From Faucicola tetraodonis (lineage in GTDB: Bacteria; Pseudomonadota; Gammaproteobacteria; Pseudomonadales; Moraxellaceae), in the NCBI GenBank assembly GCA_032017425.1, contig DALZPW010000001.1: a stretch of 64,000 nt of DNA. One strand, 5' to 3'. Shown here one piece after another: positions 62,282-64,000 of the stretch (positions within the stretch are counted from its first letter, which is position 1; every line of letters begins with the position of its first letter). The position numbers and the translations under genes are program-made. The notes under the pieces are model-generated. The model was not told the DNA's origin. It saw nothing but the letters and a program-made list of their open reading frames with translations, and searched no databases.

Positions 62282-63058
62282 ATGACGATTCACCCAACGG
62301 CGATTATTGATGCCACTGCAACGATACACCCGTCGGTCAAGATAGGGCCGTATTGCATTATTGGTGAACATGTCACAATTGGGGCGCAGACCGTGCTTCA
62401 CCCCCATGTCGTCATTAGCAAGTTTACCCGTATCGGTGAGCGCAACCAGATTTTTCAATTCGCTAGCATCGGCGAAGACTGCCAAGATCTCAAATACCAA
62501 GGCGAGGAGACGTGGCTAGAAATTGGCGATGACAATCGCATTCGCGAAGCCTGTAGCATTCATCGCGGCACGGTACAAGATAAAGGCATCACACGCGTTG
62601 GTAGCCGTAATCTGTTTATGGTCAATACCCATATTGCGCATGATTGCGTGATTGGGAGCGACAACATTGTGGCTAATAATGTGGGGATTGCGGGGCATGT
62701 CCGCATCGGTAACCATGTGATTGTCGGTGGTAATTCAGGTATTCACCAATTTTGTAGCATTGATGATTATAGTTTGATTGGTGGCGCAAGCTTGATTTTA
62801 AAAGATGTTGCGGCTTTTAACATGGTATCGGGTAACCCTGCCAAAAGCCATGGTCTTAATATCGAAGGCATGCGCCGCAAAGGTTGGTCAAAGCAGACTA
62901 TTGATTATCTGCGACAAGCTTATCGGGTGATTTTCCGTTCAGGATTGACCAAAGAAGAAGCCATTGTCGCGGTGAGCGAGCAACTGTTACCCCAAGAACC
63001 TTTGGTACAATTGCTATTGGATTCCCTGATTCATAGTGAACGTGGTTTAGTCAGATAA
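62282..63058 (+). CDS. lpxA: UDP-N-acetylglucosamine O-acyltransferase
   Basis: First step of lipid A synthesis, adding a 3-hydroxyacyl chain to UDP-GlcNAc. The 258 residues are mostly beta-helix hexapeptide repeats (IHPTAIIDATATIHPSVKIG). The catalytic His lies in NTHIAHDCVIG, followed by NNVGIAGHVRIGNHV and GGNSGIHQFC. The C-terminal helical domain starts near GLNIEGMRRKGWSKQTI. It has its own promoter-like element and is followed by a terminator. lpxB is not in the window. Confidence 0.96.
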   Translation: MTIHPTAIIDATATIHPSVKIGPYCIIGEHVTIGAQTVLHPHVVISKFTRIGERNQIFQFASIGEDCQDLKYQGEETWLEIGDDNRIREACSIHRGTVQDKGITRVGSRNLFMVNTHIAHDCVIGSDNIVANNVGIAGHVRIGNHVIVGGNSGIHQFCSIDDYSLIGGASLILKDVAAFNMVSGNPAKSHGLNIEGMRRKGWSKQTIDYLRQAYRVIFRSGLTKEEAIVAVSEQLLPQEPLVQLLLDSLIHSERGLVR

Positions 63059-63140
63059 CGTGGTAAGATAAGGTTGTAAGAAAGGATAGCGTTGCTATTT
63101 AGCGTATTTTAGCGTATCAACAGCAGCATCTGAAAAGTAA

Positions 63141-63167
63141 AAAAGAGCCAAATCGGCTCTTTTTTTT
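63141..63167 (+). terminator. Bidirectional terminator between lpxA and tgt
   Basis: AAAAGAGCC (63141-63149), 5-nt loop, GGCTCTTTT (63155-63163), then more T. Convergent genes share it. Confidence 0.8.
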
Positions 63168-63176
63168 AGGTGGTTT

Positions 63177-64000
63177 TTAGGTCAAATGCAAATCAGATTT
63201 TGGTAAGTTTTGCTGCTGATAAAAAGTATCGACAAACGCATCAAACTTATCATCTTCAATAGACTGACGAATATCTGCCATCAAGCGCTGATAGTAACGT
63301 AAATTGTGTATGGTGCCCAACTGTGCCGATAGCATTTCATTGCACTTGAACAAATGATGCAAATAGGCGCGGCTAAAATTCTGACAAGTATAACAATCAC
63401 ACGCACTATCAAGCGGACTTTGGTCAAAACGGTGCACCGCATTTTTAATTTTAACGGCGCCAAAAGTGGTGAAATAATGACCGTTTCGTGCATTACGTGT
63501 TGGCATCACGCAATCAAACATATCAACACCGCGGCGTACCGCTTCCACGATATCTTCAGGCTTACCCACGCCCATCAGGTATCTGGGCTTGTCGGCGGGC
63601 ATATCATCGGGTAAGTAATCAAGCACCGCCATCATTTCTTCTTTTGGCTCACCGACTGACAGTCCACCAATGGCATAACCATCAAAGCCAATAGCGAGCA
63701 ACCCTTCTAGGGACTTTTCGCGAAGGTTGCGATACATACTGCCTTGGATGATACCAAACAAAGCATTCTTGTTACCCAGTTTTTCATGCGCATTTTTACA
63801 GCGCTCGCCCCAACGCAGCGATAATTCAAGCGATGTATCCGCTTCGATAGGCGTCGCAGGGTAAGGCGTGCATTCATCAAACTGCATAACGATGTCTGAG
63901 TTCAGTGAGTATTGAATTTGCATCGATATTTCAGGGGATAAAAATACTTTTGCGCCATCAATCGGCGAGCGAAAATGCACACCTTCCTCTTTGATTTTAC
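63177..64000 (-). CDS. tgt: Queuine tRNA-ribosyltransferase (5' end cut by window)
   Basis: Exchanges guanine 34 for preQ1 in tRNAs with GUN anticodons. The C-terminal 274 residues are present; reading continues off the window edge, since KIKEEG precedes the GTG at 63980, which is internal. EEGVHFRSPIDG, MQFDECTPYPATP, FGIIQGSMYRNLREKSL, GYAIGGLSVGEPKEEM and MGVGKPEDIVEAVRRG carry the active-site and substrate residues. The zinc site is CDCYTCQNFSRAYLHHLFKC near the C-terminus, followed by GTIHNLRYYQRLM. Confidence 0.96.
   Translation of the reverse strand, partial: KIKEEGVHFRSPIDGAKVFLSPEISMQIQYSLNSDIVMQFDECTPYPATPIEADTSLELSLRWGERCKNAHEKLGNKNALFGIIQGSMYRNLREKSLEGLLAIGFDGYAIGGLSVGEPKEEMMAVLDYLPDDMPADKPRYLMGVGKPEDIVEAVRRGVDMFDCVMPTRNARNGHYFTTFGAVKIKNAVHRFDQSPLDSACDCYTCQNFSRAYLHHLFKCNEMLSAQLGTIHNLRYYQRLMADIRQSIEDDKFDAFVDTFYQQQNLPKSDLHLT

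Noticed and set aside
63978..63980. GTG at 63980 as the start of tgt
   Set aside because: The frame continues upstream to the window edge with residues typical of Tgt (KIKEEG before VHFRSP), so the GTG is internal.
1..64000. Possible CRISPR array, prophage, transposon or toxin-antitoxin locus
   Set aside because: No regularly spaced repeats, integrase, transposase or terminal inverted repeats were found; nearly all genes are core or metabolic.

Overview
The window looks like a chromosomal stretch from a gamma-proteobacterium of the Moraxellaceae, most likely Moraxella (M. osloensis-like) or a close relative such as Psychrobacter. The reasons are mid-40s G+C, a Pseudomonas-type pyrB-pyrX pair, a MDGNNR-type UppS, isolated gspL/gspM genes, and a pyrH-to-lpxA envelope cluster of standard gamma-proteobacterial order. 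The taxon is inferred from protein character and was not computed. I saw no rRNA, tRNA, CRISPR array, insertion sequence or prophage. Almost every gene is chromosomal core or metabolic.

Layout. 1-4.4 kb: a zinc-ribbon membrane-type protein (cut by the window edge), prmA and mrcB on the minus strand. 4.5-10.1 kb: a CcoI-type copper ATPase, a lipoprotein, hda and a DUF2057 protein. 10.2-16.8 kb, minus strand: gspM, gspL, sixA, gpsA, a nitroreductase, a shortened PaiB-like protein, zapE and an alpha/beta hydrolase. 17.1-18.6 kb: three small unknowns with a perfect FNR-type palindrome between two of them. 18.7-21.6 kb: ppc. 21.7-30.9 kb: an eight-gene valine/propionate operon (prpE, PAS-LuxR regulator, mmsA, acyl-CoA dehydrogenase, crotonase, an AT-rich orphan, HIBCH-type hydrolase, mmsB), starting from a near-consensus promoter and ending at a hairpin terminator. 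30.9-37 kb: HAD phosphatase, IclR regulator, xthA, argJ, a 54-residue lipoprotein, a TrmH-type methyltransferase and fbp. 37.2-39.5 kb: pyrB and a catalytically dead dihydroorotase, pyrX. 39.5-50.8 kb: DUF2127, a YihY protein with a 250-residue disordered tail, wrbA, DUF2069, a carboxylesterase, hrpA, rimO and an SMR pump. 51-63 kb: pyrH, frr, uppS, cdsA, dxr, rseP, bamA, skp, lpxD, fabZ and lpxA. The 3' part of tgt closes the window on the minus strand.

How the genes work together. The valine block converts isobutyryl-CoA to propionyl-CoA: acyl-CoA dehydrogenase, hydratase, 3-hydroxyisobutyryl-CoA hydrolase, 3-hydroxyisobutyrate dehydrogenase, then methylmalonate-semialdehyde dehydrogenase. 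PrpE feeds propionate into the same product pool. The 51-63 kb block supplies isoprenoid precursor (Dxr), the undecaprenyl carrier (UppS), phospholipid (CdsA), outer-membrane protein assembly (BamA, Skp), sigma-E signalling (RseP) and lipid A (LpxD, LpxA, with FabZ).

I did not find a clear new defence or mobile system. The observations most worth a second look are the prpE leader (two mutually exclusive hairpins around a strong Shine-Dalgarno and tiny reading frames), the PAS-LuxR protein and AT-rich orphan inside the valine operon, a compact PaiB-like protein lacking the family's centre, the FNR-type palindrome at 18132, the YihY tail, a possible short RNA at 433-596, and a striking number of two- to three-copy tandem duplications of 8-20 bp at gene edges.
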